DNA of 64,000 nt from Mycobacterium colombiense (GCF_001953985.1 NZ_MBEI01000083.1:1-64000); one strand, 5' to 3'. Shown: positions 9,348 through 17,986, counted from the first letter of the stretch. The notes: generated from the letters alone by a model not told the origin. A program made the numbers and translations.

Positions 9348-10037
9348 GTGACAACCACGTATCCCGAGCCCGCTGTGTCGACGGTTCCGAATGTGTATCA
9401 GCCGCAAGAGGACTCTCGATTGCTGGTCGACGTGATGCACGACACCGGCCTGATCCCTGGGCGGCGGGTTCTCGATCTGTGCACCGGCAGCGGTTTCGTC
9501 GCCATCGCGGCCGCCACGATGGGATGCGCCGGCGCGACGGCGTTCGACATCTGCCCGCAAGCGGTGCGCTGCGCCCGGGAAAACGCGGCGGTGGCCGGTG
9601 TCGAGGTCGACGTGCGTGAAGGATCGTGGGTCGCGGCGGTGGACTGCGCGCCGTTCGACGTGGTCGTGTCGAACCCGCCTTATGTGCCCACGCCGCCCGG
9701 TGCGGAGATGGAAGAGATCTGCCCGACCGCGGGACCGTCCTGGGCGTGGAACGCGGGTGTGGATGGCCGGATGATCCTCGACCCGCTGTGCGAATCGGCG
9801 CCAAAGCTCCTGCGCGACGGCGGATCCCTGCTGCTGGTGCATTCCGCGCTCGCCGGCGTTCAGCAGTCCCTGGATTCGCTGAAGTGGGCCGGCATGGATG
9901 CGAAAGTGATTGCCTCCAAATGGATACCGTTCGGCCCGGTGATGTCTTCGCGGGCGAAGTGGCTGGAGGAGGTCGGCCTGATTCCGCGCGGGCGGCGGGA
10001 AGAAGAGCTGATCGTGATCCGCGCGGAGAAGCGATGA
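9348..10037 (+). CDS. HemK/PrmC-like class I SAM methyltransferase
   Basis: About 229 residues. Motif I VLDLCTGSGFVAIAAA binds S-adenosylmethionine, and the NPPY motif (VVSNPPYVPTP) is that of N5-glutamine or N6-adenine methyltransferases; overall it resembles stand-alone HemK-like enzymes rather than true PrmC, whose N-terminal substrate domain is missing. GTG 9348 was chosen for the GAAAGG in front of it; an ATG at 9309 is an alternative. Its last codon overlaps the start of the CDGSH gene (ATGA), implying cotranscription. The target is unknown. Confidence 0.82.
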   Translation: MTTTYPEPAVSTVPNVYQPQEDSRLLVDVMHDTGLIPGRRVLDLCTGSGFVAIAAATMGCAGATAFDICPQAVRCARENAAVAGVEVDVREGSWVAAVDCAPFDVVVSNPPYVPTPPGAEMEEICPTAGPSWAWNAGVDGRMILDPLCESAPKLLRDGGSLLLVHSALAGVQQSLDSLKWAGMDAKVIASKWIPFGPVMSSRAKWLEEVGLIPRGRREEELIVIRAEKR

Positions 10038-10288
10038 CCACCACCCGGGTGCAGGTGGTGCCCAACGGGCCCGTGCTGGTGTCGGGCCCGGTGCGGATCG
10101 AGATGCCCGGTGGCGAGGTCGTCGAGTCCGACCGGTTCATGGTGGCCATCTGCACCTGCCGCCGCAGCGGCCGCTACCCGCTGTGCGACACCAGCCATCG
10201 GCGGTGCCGCCGCCTCAAGGCGTCGGCAGACTCGTCTGCTCCAGCGGGCTCCGCAGCGACGTCTGATTCCGCCCCCACGACGTCATAA
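10034..10288 (+). CDS. CDGSH-type iron-sulfur domain protein
   Basis: 84 residues. CTCRRSGRYPLCDTSH matches the C-x-C...P-x-C-D-x-S/T-H consensus of CDGSH domains, which bind a 2Fe-2S cluster with three Cys and one His. The N-terminal half (VVPNGPVLVSGPVRIEM) matches the strand preceding that motif in short bacterial CDGSH proteins. Translationally coupled to the methyltransferase by an ATGA overlap. Its 3' end overlaps by 74 bases with the convergent iron-enzyme gene. Such proteins act in iron/redox handling; a specific role cannot be stated. Confidence 0.85.
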   Translation: MTTTRVQVVPNGPVLVSGPVRIEMPGGEVVESDRFMVAICTCRRSGRYPLCDTSHRRCRRLKASADSSAPAGSAATSDSAPTTS

Positions 10289-11255
10289 TCCGTTCTGCCA
10301 AGCGGTCTTCCACGGCCGCATGGGCGCGGATGCCGAAGATGACGTCGTGCTCGAGCCGCGGGTCCTGGGCCACGAGATCGCCCACCACATCGTTGCGCAC
10401 GACGTGTTCGTGCACCGCGTCGGCCTCGACGTGCTCGCTGTAGAACTCGATGCAGGCCGCCGGTGCCTGCAGGCGCCGCAGGGCCTTCACCATCCGCTGC
10501 GATCCCGGCGGTGAGGTGATTTCCGTCGAGGCGAAGTGCCCGATCGCCGCGCCTCGCATCGAGCGGTGCAGACCGAACAGCGACATGAGGTTGACCACCG
10601 CCAGGGACTCGGCGGGCACCGTGTCGACATAACCCCAATACGTCGCGTCCAGACCCGCCGCCGCCAGCAGATCGGCGAACAGCTGCTGGTGCAGCCGCGG
10701 GCCCCGTCCGGCGCCGTATTCGTCGAATTCGATTGCCACAAATGCCGCTTTAGCCACGCCGGTGAGGCGCGGGATGGCAAAGGCGTGCGGATCGCCCTCT
10801 TTGAGGTGGTACAGGGACCGATGTACGAAGTATTCGCACATCTGCTCCCAGGTTCCGGTGTCGCGCAGGTAGTACGACGGGCCGGTGCCGTCGACGGGTT
10901 CGACCGTGAGCGCTTCCATCTCGGCGGCCGCCGTCTGACCGGGATCGATGTGCCCGACGTCGCGGCGCACGCCGGACAGGAACACCCGTTCGAGTTCAGC
11001 GCGCAGCCCCAGCAGCGCCGGATTCCATTCCCAGGCGGGGTCCACGCCGGCGAGACCGCGGTAGTGCAGCTCGTAGCACATCGACAGCGCCAGTTGCAGA
11101 TCGAGGCCGTAGGGATCGGATTCGCGCACGGAGGCGCCGATGCGCGCCAGGTGGTCGACCGAGGGTGGACCGGCCAGCGCGCAGCGTACGGCTGTTGACA
11201 GGGGCCCGTGCGCCGCAGGCAGGACGGGTTCGGTCAGGGTCGTTGCGTGGGTCAC
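10215..11255 (-). CDS. Iron-containing redox enzyme family protein (haem-oxygenase-like fold)
   Basis: 346 residues. Helical, His/Glu-rich pattern typical of the haem-oxygenase-like di-iron family: MCYELHYRGLAG, FVHRSLYHLKEGDPHAFAIPRL, AFVAIEFDEYG, FYSEHVEADAVHEHV. These are candidate metal ligands; the reaction is unknown. The GTG start is preceded by an exact SigF-type promoter whose predicted start point is only about 3 bases upstream, so the mRNA is probably leaderless. It lies 61 bases after rsbU on the same strand. The 3' end overlaps the CDGSH gene on the opposite strand. Confidence 0.82.
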   Translation of the reverse strand: MTHATTLTEPVLPAAHGPLSTAVRCALAGPPSVDHLARIGASVRESDPYGLDLQLALSMCYELHYRGLAGVDPAWEWNPALLGLRAELERVFLSGVRRDVGHIDPGQTAAAEMEALTVEPVDGTGPSYYLRDTGTWEQMCEYFVHRSLYHLKEGDPHAFAIPRLTGVAKAAFVAIEFDEYGAGRGPRLHQQLFADLLAAAGLDATYWGYVDTVPAESLAVVNLMSLFGLHRSMRGAAIGHFASTEITSPPGSQRMVKALRRLQAPAACIEFYSEHVEADAVHEHVVRNDVVGDLVAQDPRLEHDVIFGIRAHAAVEDRLAERIMTSWGRNQTSLRSPLEQTSLPTP

Positions 11256-11264
11256 GCCGATGTC

Positions 11265-11289
11265 TACCCGCTGCGCGGGGCGGGCAAAC
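11265..11289 (-). promoter_or_regulatory. SigF-type promoter for the iron-enzyme gene
   Basis: Read on the minus strand: GTTT (11289-11286), 16 bases, GGGTA (11269-11265), an exact consensus match. Predicted start near 11258, next to the GTG at 11255. Confidence 0.72.
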
Positions 11290-11316
11290 GGCAGGGCGGC
11301 TAGCCGAAAACGGCCT

Positions 11317-13542
11317 TCAACGCGCCTCAGACGGCCCTGAGGGCAACCGGAAGGCGATGTCCGCGGTGGTTCCGCTGGCCGTCTTGTCGAGCTCCATCGA
11401 GTCGCTGAGCACCCGCATCAACGGTAGGCCGCGCCCGCCGTTGCCCGGGGGAATGGCCGGCGTCTTCCATGACCCGTAATCGGTGATCCGGGTGCGCACT
11501 TCGCCATTGGCGATGCTGACCTCGAGCAGCATGGTTCCGGCCGCGAATCCACGATAGGCGTGTTCGACACAGTTGGTGCAGGCCTCGTTGACCACCAGCA
11601 CGATGTCCGCCGCCCGGTCCTCCGTCACGCCGGCGGCGTGCAGCCAGTCCGCCAGCCGATGCCGGATGAGGACCAATTGGTCCGCGGTGGCCCCGGTTTC
11701 GATCCGCAGCGGCGTCTGCCGATGCCGGTAGATCACCATCGCGACGTCGTCGTCATACCCCGCGGCCGGGGCCAGTTCGCGAAGCACCACATCGGCGACG
11801 GTGTCCAGCGGCGACGTCATGGTCTGCGCCAAAACATCTGCCGCACGGGCGATTCCGTCATCGATCGGCTCATGCTTACGTTCGACGAGCCCGTCGGTGA
11901 ACAGCATCAGCGTAGAGCCGGGCGGCAGCACCTGCGTGGCCTGCGGGCGTGGCTCGTTGCGGCGGACCGCCAGCGGCACCGACGCGGCATCGGTCAACAA
12001 CGTCGTCGTGCCGGGCTCCGGGCCGGCCAGCACGGCCGGCATGTGGCCGGCGTTGCTGTACTGCAGCACCCCGGTGTCGGTGTCCAGGATGGCCAGAAAC
12101 ACGGTCGTGCAGTACGCGTTCGGGATGAGTGAGGCCGCCGAGTCCAGCTGGTCGAGCAGGACGGCGGGCTCGGCGCCGTTGATCAGCAGCGCCCGCGCGG
12201 AACTGCGCAGCTGACCCATGATCGCGGCCGCCGGCAGGCCGCGACCCACGCAGTCTCCGACGACGATGCCGATGTGATGCTCGCCGATCGGCAGCACGTC
12301 ATACCAGTCACCGCCAATCTCCAGGGGCGGCACCGCGGGTTCGTAGCGAACGGCGAAGCCCGGCGGCGGCTGAACCGGCGGGAGCATGGCCCGCTGCAAC
12401 GTCAGCGACGTCTCACGCGCGCTCTCGAACTGGCGCACGTGCTGCATGGCCAGGCTCAGGTGACCGATGAGCACGGTGACCAGCAGCCGGTCCTCCCCGC
12501 TGACCCAGCGAGGGGTGCGCAGCTCCAGCCACAGCGTCAGATCTCCGGTACCGGAGAGCACCGCGACCAGTCCCTGGGCCTTGCCCGGATTATCGGGCGC
12601 CTCAACCGTTTTCGCCGTGAGCGGCAGCTGGTGACGCGCGTCCTGGAAGGTATGGCGCAACCATGGATCCAGCCGGCGCCACGATTCGGCCGACGGCTCG
12701 CCCGCCACCTGCACCGTCGGGTCGCTGTCGCCGTTGGGCCACGAGACCGCGATCACCCGTTGCACATCGATCGCCGCGCTGCACTCGTCGAGCGTGATCG
12801 ACAGCAATTCGTCCACGCTCTTGGCCACCGCCACGGCGGTGGCCAGCCGCAACACCGCACTTTCCCGGGCCGCGAAGGCTCGCTCGGCGGTGACGTCGCG
12901 GATCGTTCCGACGTAGGCGTCTCGATCGCTGCCGGTTTCCTTGACCGCGCTGATGCTTACCTTCACCCAGGCCAGGTGGCCGTCGGCATGGCGGATCGGT
13001 GTTTCGTAGTCGGCGCGGCCGTGGGTCAGCACCAGTGATATCTTTTCGGCCGCCGTCTTCGTGTCGACCAGCCACGGGTGCGGCCACTTGTACGGCAGGC
13101 CCTCGTTGGGATATCCGAGGATCTCGATGAAGGCGTTGTTCATCTCGACCACGGAGCCCTCGTGATCGGCGACGAAGAAGCCTTCCTGCAGCGAATTCAC
13201 CAGTGCGGTGCGGAATTTGTCGCGGTCCTCCAGCCCCTCGGCGCGGGCCCGTTGTTCGGCGTAGCGCCTGTTGCCGTCGATGAAGCCGCGCGTTGCGACG
13301 TCAAGCGGAACCAGCAGCTGTAGAAGGAATTCCAGCGCGATCGGCGCATCGATGCGCACGTCTTTCGAGATTTCGAACACCAGGCGGACGTGCTGCTCGA
13401 CGATGTCGAGCAGGCTGATCTGTTCCTTCAGGGCCCTGCGCCCGAGCTCGTTGCCGACCGACAGGCTGGCCTCGTCGTGTGAGTCCAGATAGGCGCGTAG
13501 CGCGGCCTCGTACCGGTCGTGAAAGTCGTTGTCGCCGCTCAA
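11317..13542 (-). CDS. rsbU: RsbU-like PP2C/SpoIIE phosphatase with PAS and HATPase domains
   Basis: 741 residues. Order: RsbU-type N-terminal helical domain (about 1-85, likely RsbT-binding); PAS (about 100-225, LVNSLQEGFFVADHEGSVVE); GAF-like region (about 235-380); SpoIIE phosphatase (about 390-605, GGDWYDVLPI, VGDCVGRGLPAAAIMGQL, FTDGLVERK); and a C-terminal RsbW-like HATPase (about 620-741, LVVNEACTNCVEHAY, GGRGLPLMRVL). In Bacillus, RsbU dephosphorylates RsbV to free the sigma factor. Here phosphatase and putative anti-sigma kinase are fused. It is the last gene of the stressosome operon, overlapping rsbX by 4 bases. Confidence 0.9.
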   Translation of the reverse strand: MSGDNDFHDRYEAALRAYLDSHDEASLSVGNELGRRALKEQISLLDIVEQHVRLVFEISKDVRIDAPIALEFLLQLLVPLDVATRGFIDGNRRYAEQRARAEGLEDRDKFRTALVNSLQEGFFVADHEGSVVEMNNAFIEILGYPNEGLPYKWPHPWLVDTKTAAEKISLVLTHGRADYETPIRHADGHLAWVKVSISAVKETGSDRDAYVGTIRDVTAERAFAARESAVLRLATAVAVAKSVDELLSITLDECSAAIDVQRVIAVSWPNGDSDPTVQVAGEPSAESWRRLDPWLRHTFQDARHQLPLTAKTVEAPDNPGKAQGLVAVLSGTGDLTLWLELRTPRWVSGEDRLLVTVLIGHLSLAMQHVRQFESARETSLTLQRAMLPPVQPPPGFAVRYEPAVPPLEIGGDWYDVLPIGEHHIGIVVGDCVGRGLPAAAIMGQLRSSARALLINGAEPAVLLDQLDSAASLIPNAYCTTVFLAILDTDTGVLQYSNAGHMPAVLAGPEPGTTTLLTDAASVPLAVRRNEPRPQATQVLPPGSTLMLFTDGLVERKHEPIDDGIARAADVLAQTMTSPLDTVADVVLRELAPAAGYDDDVAMVIYRHRQTPLRIETGATADQLVLIRHRLADWLHAAGVTEDRAADIVLVVNEACTNCVEHAYRGFAAGTMLLEVSIANGEVRTRITDYGSWKTPAIPPGNGGRGLPLMRVLSDSMELDKTASGTTADIAFRLPSGPSEAR

Positions 13543-14165
13543 ATCGATACTCCCCTGTGACGCGCCGCCAGCACCATCGCATCATCGGTCTCTTTCGCAT
13601 CCTTGCCGAGGAGCCCCTCGGCGATAGCGACAGCGGTGGCCGAGAAGTCGATGTGGTCCAGGTAGTCTTCGGCGATTCCGTCGGTGCTCATCACGAGCAG
13701 ATCGCCGGGGCGGACCGAAACCACTTGTGCTGGCATGATTTCCGGTATTCGGTAGCCGACGATGCCTCCGATAAGCCGGGCGCTGGACCGAATCTGGATA
13801 CCGGTTGGCGCCTTGGTCACCAGGTCGGCGGTGACATTGCCGACGCCGGACCAGGTGACTGTGTTTGCGGCGAAATCCACCCGCGCCAACGTCATGGCGA
13901 CTCCGCGGGTGCCGGCCAACACGCGGTGGCAGAGCTGGATCAGCACCTCGACCCGCTCGGAGCCGGCTCGCGTGACCACGTCGACGGCACGCAGCGCGGC
14001 CTCCGCGGCGGCCGGCCCATGGCCGAGGCCGTCCACCACGCCGAACAGCGCGGCCCCACCGCCGACATCGACTGCGATTCCCCGGTCACCGGAGGTGTAC
14101 TCGCTGGGCAAAGGCCGCCCCGCCCTTGCCCATTCCATAGGTCCGAAGCGACCGCTCTCATGCAC
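13539..14165 (-). CDS. rsbX: RsbX-like PP2C serine phosphatase
   Basis: 208 residues, a minimal PP2C-type domain: EYTSGDRGIAVDV, FGVVDGLGHGPAAAEAAL and VMSTDGIAEDYLDHIDF hold the metal-binding aspartates. In Bacillus RsbX dephosphorylates RsbR and RsbS, resetting the stressosome after stress. Length and the absence of sensory domains fit RsbX better than RsbU. Starts inside the end of rsbT (8-base overlap) and overlaps rsbU by 4 bases. Confidence 0.87.
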   Translation of the reverse strand: MHESGRFGPMEWARAGRPLPSEYTSGDRGIAVDVGGGAALFGVVDGLGHGPAAAEAALRAVDVVTRAGSERVEVLIQLCHRVLAGTRGVAMTLARVDFAANTVTWSGVGNVTADLVTKAPTGIQIRSSARLIGGIVGYRIPEIMPAQVVSVRPGDLLVMSTDGIAEDYLDHIDFSATAVAIAEGLLGKDAKETDDAMVLAARHRGVSI

Positions 14166-14568
14166 GAGGGGGGACCCATTTCCACATTTCGATGACGGTT
14201 CCCTGTCCCAGTGTGGACTCGACGACCAACCGATCCATCAGGCGGCGGGCGCCCGGCAGACCCAGGCCCAGCCCGCGTCCGGTCGTGTAACCGTCTTCCA
14301 TTGCCCGTTCGATGTCGGCGATGCCGGGGCCCTGATCCTCGGCGCGCACCACCAGGGCCTTGCGTCCCTCCCGGTCGGCGACGGCGACCCGGACGGCGCC
14401 GCGGCCGGCGTAACTGGTGATATTTCGGGCGATCTCGGAGATCGCCGTGGCGATCATCGTGACGTCGGTCAGGGAGAATCCCAAATCAAGGGCGAGCTCG
14501 TGTCCGGCTTTGCGGGCTTGGACGATGTCGTCGGGGTGGTCGATGGCGACGACGATATCAGCCGCCAC
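14158..14568 (-). CDS. rsbT: RsbT-like serine/threonine kinase
   Basis: 136 residues, a stand-alone GHKL ATPase: N box ATAISEIARNITSYA, G1 box EDQGPGI and G2 box GRGLGLGLPGARRL. In stressosomes RsbT phosphorylates RsbR and RsbS and is then released to switch on the RsbU phosphatase. Family length is normal (about 133). It overlaps rsbS by 11 bases and rsbX by 8, so the three are translationally coupled. Confidence 0.92.
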   Translation of the reverse strand: MAADIVVAIDHPDDIVQARKAGHELALDLGFSLTDVTMIATAISEIARNITSYAGRGAVRVAVADREGRKALVVRAEDQGPGIADIERAMEDGYTTGRGLGLGLPGARRLMDRLVVESTLGQGTVIEMWKWVPPRA

Positions 14569-14947
14569 CGTCGAGCCCGATCGTTGACTTCCCCGCTGCG
14601 CCTTGGCGATTCAGCAGCGCGAGCCCCTCTTCGAGATCCAGCGCTGTGTTCATGTCATCGAACGCCAGGCCAAGCTGGACCATTGCGAAGGCGACTTCCG
14701 GCTGCAATCCGACGATCACGGTGTCCGCGCCGCGCAGCCGGGTCATGTGCGCAATCGTCCGCAGCGACCGGGCGGCGAAGGAATCCATCACATCGATGGC
14801 GGTGACGTCGACGATGATGCCCTGCGCGCGGAACTGGCTGACCCGTTCCATCAGGTCGTAGCGCAGGCGTTCGGCGTCGGAGTCGGTGAGGGCGGCCTGT
14901 ACCGACGCGATGAGGATCGAGCCCTGCTTCAGGATCGGTACTGGCAT
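14558..14947 (-). CDS. rsbS: RsbS-like STAS scaffold/antagonist protein
   Basis: 129 residues, a single STAS domain. The segment DVTAIDVMDSFAARSL carries Ser56, at the place of the phosphorylated Ser59 of B. subtilis RsbS; RsbS holds RsbT in the stressosome core until phosphorylated. It lies 21 bases after rsbR and overlaps rsbT. Confidence 0.92.
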   Translation of the reverse strand: MPVPILKQGSILIASVQAALTDSDAERLRYDLMERVSQFRAQGIIVDVTAIDVMDSFAARSLRTIAHMTRLRGADTVIVGLQPEVAFAMVQLGLAFDDMNTALDLEEGLALLNRQGAAGKSTIGLDGGG

Positions 14948-14968
14948 GGGGTGCTCGTGTCGATGTGC

Positions 14969-15871
14969 TTAGCCGGTCTGCTCGCCCGTGCGGGTCACCT
15001 CGTAACCCAGCAGGCGTTCGGCTTCCTCGATGCCGCCCTGCAGGTCACCGACGGCGTTCATCTTCGACAGGTCCAACCCGATCGTCACCAGCGTCAGCGC
15101 GATCTCGGAGGACAGGCCGGTGATGATCACGCTGGCGCCCATCAGGCCGGACGCGTCGACTGTCTGCACCAGGTGGTTGGCGACCGTCGAGTCGATGGTC
15201 GGCACACCGGTGATGTCGATGACCACCACTTTGGCGCGGTTCGCGCGGATGGCCCGCAGCAGCTGTTCGGTGACCTGGCGGGCGCGCTGGCTGTCCAGCA
15301 CGCCGATGATCGGCAGGATCAGCAACTGTTCACGCACCTGCAGCACCGGCGTCGACAGCTCGCGGATGGCCTCCTGCTGCTGGCGGATGATGCGCTCGCG
15401 TTCCTGCACGAAGGACACGGCGACGGTGTTGGCGATGCGGTTGGCCGCCGGCTCGTAGGCGTCGAGGACGCGGTTGAGCATCTCGAAGTCGGTCTGGTAC
15501 TTCTCGAACAGCGACCGCGCCAACACGTCGCGGAGCAGCAGCACGATGCCGACGACCTCGTCGGTCTCCACGCCCCGGGGGATGATGCGTTCGGACAGGT
15601 CGCGAGCGTAATCCTGCAGCGCCTCGACGCTACCGGTCTCGAGCACCTCGACGTAGCTGTCGTACACCGTCGTCGCCTCGGAGAAGATCTCCTCGGGGGT
15701 CATCGCGGTGAGGAGCTCGGCCTCGGTGATCCTGCGGGCCCATTCCTCCCGCAGGACGGTTCGATTCTGCCGCAGATGCTGGACTAGCTGGGGAAGGAGC
15801 CCCTCACTGGATATACCGACGGTCTGCGCCGCGATGCCGGTACTGTTGAAATCCGACGGCGAATCTGACAT
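14969..15871 (-). CDS. rsbR: RsbR-like stressosome sensor protein
   Basis: 300 residues. N-terminal about 170 residues form the helical, globin-like RsbR sensor domain; residues about 175-295 are a STAS domain. Thr174 (ELSTPV linker) and the TIDST cluster (225-229) correspond to the two phosphorylated threonines (171 and 205) of B. subtilis RsbR. RsbR and RsbS assemble the stressosome that captures RsbT. First gene of the R-S-T-X-U operon. No SigF-type promoter was seen in the 124-base region upstream. Confidence 0.92.
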   Translation of the reverse strand: MSDSPSDFNSTGIAAQTVGISSEGLLPQLVQHLRQNRTVLREEWARRITEAELLTAMTPEEIFSEATTVYDSYVEVLETGSVEALQDYARDLSERIIPRGVETDEVVGIVLLLRDVLARSLFEKYQTDFEMLNRVLDAYEPAANRIANTVAVSFVQERERIIRQQQEAIRELSTPVLQVREQLLILPIIGVLDSQRARQVTEQLLRAIRANRAKVVVIDITGVPTIDSTVANHLVQTVDASGLMGASVIITGLSSEIALTLVTIGLDLSKMNAVGDLQGGIEEAERLLGYEVTRTGEQTG

Positions 15872-16031
15872 CTGGCCTCCCGAGTGCCACGTCGCGCCCT
15901 GCGGTCTGCAGTTCCTTTTGCGAGACTAGCGTGGGTTGTCGCGGGGCACGTGTAGAGGGCATATTCTTCTCGCAGTTCGGTAACGCAGGCTAGGGTTGAA
16001 CCACGCCACGGCCCAGGACAAAGGATTGCCA

Positions 16032-16400
16032 TTGTCAGCTCCTGATTCGATTACCACGTTGGTTGAGGACCACGACGGCGTTTCTGTGGTCAGTGTCAGC
16101 GGCGAAATCGATTTGGTCACGGCTCCAGCCCTGGAACAAGCCATCAGCGCGGTCGTCGCCGACAGCCCCACAGCACTGGTCATCGATCTCTCCGCGGTGG
16201 AGTTTCTGGGCTCGGTCGGCCTGAAGATCCTGGCGGCGACCTACGAGAAGCTGGGCCGTGAGACCGGGTTCGGCGTGGTCGCGCGCGGCCCGGCCACCCG
16301 CAGGCCGATCCATCTGACCGGCCTGGATAAGACCTTCCCGCTGTACCCGACGCTCGACGACGCGTTGACCGGGGTGCGGGACGGCAAGCTGAACGGATAG
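16032..16400 (+). CDS. STAS-domain anti-sigma factor antagonist (RsbV-like)
   Basis: About 122 residues, one STAS domain: VSVVSVSGEIDLVTAPALEQ at the N-terminus and VIDLSAVEFLGSVGLKIL, whose Ser (the S of LGSVG) is the usual phosphorylation site. Anti-sigma antagonists bind an RsbW-type kinase when dephosphorylated by an RsbU-type phosphatase, releasing the sigma factor. It is divergent from the stressosome operon and is the obvious substrate candidate for that RsbU. TTG 16032 is chosen because AAAGGA lies 6 bases upstream; TTG at 15996 in the same frame is an alternative. Confidence 0.88.
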   Translation: MSAPDSITTLVEDHDGVSVVSVSGEIDLVTAPALEQAISAVVADSPTALVIDLSAVEFLGSVGLKILAATYEKLGRETGFGVVARGPATRRPIHLTGLDKTFPLYPTLDDALTGVRDGKLNG

Positions 16401-16643
16401 CTATCCGCCCCGCCGGCGCCGCACCCTGGCCCGGTGAGCCGAATTTCGGCAGGTCTAGTTGTCTGACAACATGTTTGGCGCAAATGCGGTGAGTCTGATT
16501 CCGCATTGCATCGATTTCGGGAGTTATTCCGGGTTTTTCCCGGAAACGCCGCCGGCCGCCGGAATTCACCCGAGCGAAATCGGCGAAAACCTTTATCGGC
16601 GGCGCGTCGGGTCGAACCGGTGTTCCCGCGCAGCCCAGGTGCG

Positions 16644-17156
16644 ATGATCAGGACTATGGACGTCGACCATCCGCAAGACGACCAGCGGTGGGATCGCCGT
16701 GAGCGAGGCGAGACCGAAGTTCAACGGCTGGACCGCAATTGGAACAGCCTGTTGCAGGAGCTGCGGGTGGTGCAGACCGGGGTGCAGCTGCTGACCGGCT
16801 TCCTGCTGACCCTGCCGTTCCAGCAGCGCTTCGACGTGCTCGGTCAGCACATGCGCGTCGTCTACCTGGCCACCGTGGTGTGCGCGGTGGGCGCGACGGT
16901 CTTGCTGATCGCCCCGGTCGCCATGCATCGGATACTCTTCCGGCGTCATCGGCTTCAGGTCCTCGTATCGGCCGCGCACCGGTGCGCCTTCGCCGGGCTC
17001 GGCCTGCTCGGCCTGGCGCTGATCGGCCTCACCACGATCATTTTCGCCGCGGTGGCCGGGCGAAATGTCGGCCTGATAGCCGGAGCGTGTGCGCTGCCGC
17101 TGTTCACCGTCTTTTGGTGGGTGCTGCCGCTGATGCTGCGGGCACGAAGCGACTGA
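16644..17156 (+). CDS. DUF6328-type four-helix membrane protein
   Basis: About 170 residues. A charged N-terminal segment (RWDRRERGETEVQRLDRNWN) leads into LLQELRVVQTGVQLLTGFLL, then four hydrophobic helices, the pattern of the actinobacterial DUF6328 family. Function unknown. ATG 16644 was chosen; another ATG four codons later is possible. Stands alone between the STAS gene and the convergent HAD gene. Confidence 0.8.
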   Translation: MIRTMDVDHPQDDQRWDRRERGETEVQRLDRNWNSLLQELRVVQTGVQLLTGFLLTLPFQQRFDVLGQHMRVVYLATVVCAVGATVLLIAPVAMHRILFRRHRLQVLVSAAHRCAFAGLGLLGLALIGLTTIIFAAVAGRNVGLIAGACALPLFTVFWWVLPLMLRARSD

Positions 17157-17171
17157 CGCGAAACTCGTCGG

Positions 17172-17855
17172 TCAGCGGCCCGGCGCGAGGGCCGCGATTC
17201 GGGTGGAGTCCAGGTGCTCGAGCAGGTCGCGTGGATCGGCGAAGATGGGTTCGGCGCCCGCCTCTGCCAGCTCCGCGCGGGCGATGCCACCGCTCAGCAG
17301 CCCGATGCACGGCAATCCCGCGCCGGCGGCGGCGTGTGCGTCCCACACGGCGTCCCCGACGAACACGGCGTGCTGGGCGTCCACGCCGGCGCGGTCCAGC
17401 GCCACCCGCACGATGCCTGGTTCGGGCTTGGCGGTGTCGACGTCGCGCGACGAGGTCGTCTCGGAGATCACGTCGTCGCAGTCGAGCGCCTTGCGCAGGA
17501 TCTCCAGCTCGTCTTCGGGTGCCGAGCTGGCCAGCACGACCTGTAGGCCCAGGTCGGCGACGCGGCGCAGCAGGTCGCGGGCCCCGGGCAAAGGCTGCAG
17601 CAGCGGGGTGATCTCCCGGTAGTACTGGCTGTGCTTGTCGCTGAGCCGCTCCTGCACGTCGTCCGGGGCGTCATCGGAGAGCGTTCGGACCAGCCGGGAT
17701 CCGTCCATGCCGATGCACCGATGGATTTGCCAGGACGCCACCCGCATGCCTTCGGCGTCGAACGCGCGCTGCCAGGCGTGGACGTGCAGATAGTTGGAAT
17801 CCACCAGCGTGCCGTCGACGTCGAACAGGACGGCGGGTGTGCCGCCACGCGCCAT
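17172..17855 (-). CDS. HAD-superfamily hydrolase, phosphoglycolate/beta-phosphoglucomutase-like
   Basis: 227 residues. Motif I FDVDGTLVDSN with two aspartates, motif II ASSAPEDE (Ser/Thr), the conserved Lys in TAKPEPGIV, and motif IV FVGDAVWDAHAA: a complete HAD phosphatase with a cap domain between motifs I and II. Substrate unknown. Convergent with the DUF6328 gene; monocistronic. Confidence 0.88.
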   Translation of the reverse strand: MARGGTPAVLFDVDGTLVDSNYLHVHAWQRAFDAEGMRVASWQIHRCIGMDGSRLVRTLSDDAPDDVQERLSDKHSQYYREITPLLQPLPGARDLLRRVADLGLQVVLASSAPEDELEILRKALDCDDVISETTSSRDVDTAKPEPGIVRVALDRAGVDAQHAVFVGDAVWDAHAAAGAGLPCIGLLSGGIARAELAEAGAEPIFADPRDLLEHLDSTRIAALAPGR

Positions 17856-17962
17856 CAGGGCAGGCTCCCGGCGGCGGAGTCGGGAAGCGTGTCCGCGTGC
17901 GGTCGTGATGTCATGTGCGCGGCATACCCAGGCCGGGCGCGGCTGACACGGTGCGTGGTTTC

Positions 17963-17986
17963 GTTTGGCCGCCGACGCTGCGGGTA
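17963..17986 (+). promoter_or_regulatory. SigF-type promoter upstream of the usfY-like gene
   Basis: GTTT (17963-17966), 15 bases, GGGTA (17982-17986): exact consensus match, with a predicted leader of about 105 bases before the ATG at 18098. Confidence 0.68.

Noticed and set aside
15872..16031. A SigF-type promoter for rsbR or the divergent STAS gene.
   Set aside because: Only weak partial matches (for example GTTG to GGGCA with 18 bases) were found, outside the accepted spacing.
16459..16647. A 62-residue open frame before the DUF6328 gene.
   Set aside because: No ribosome-binding site and no recognisable pattern; its end overlaps the real gene.
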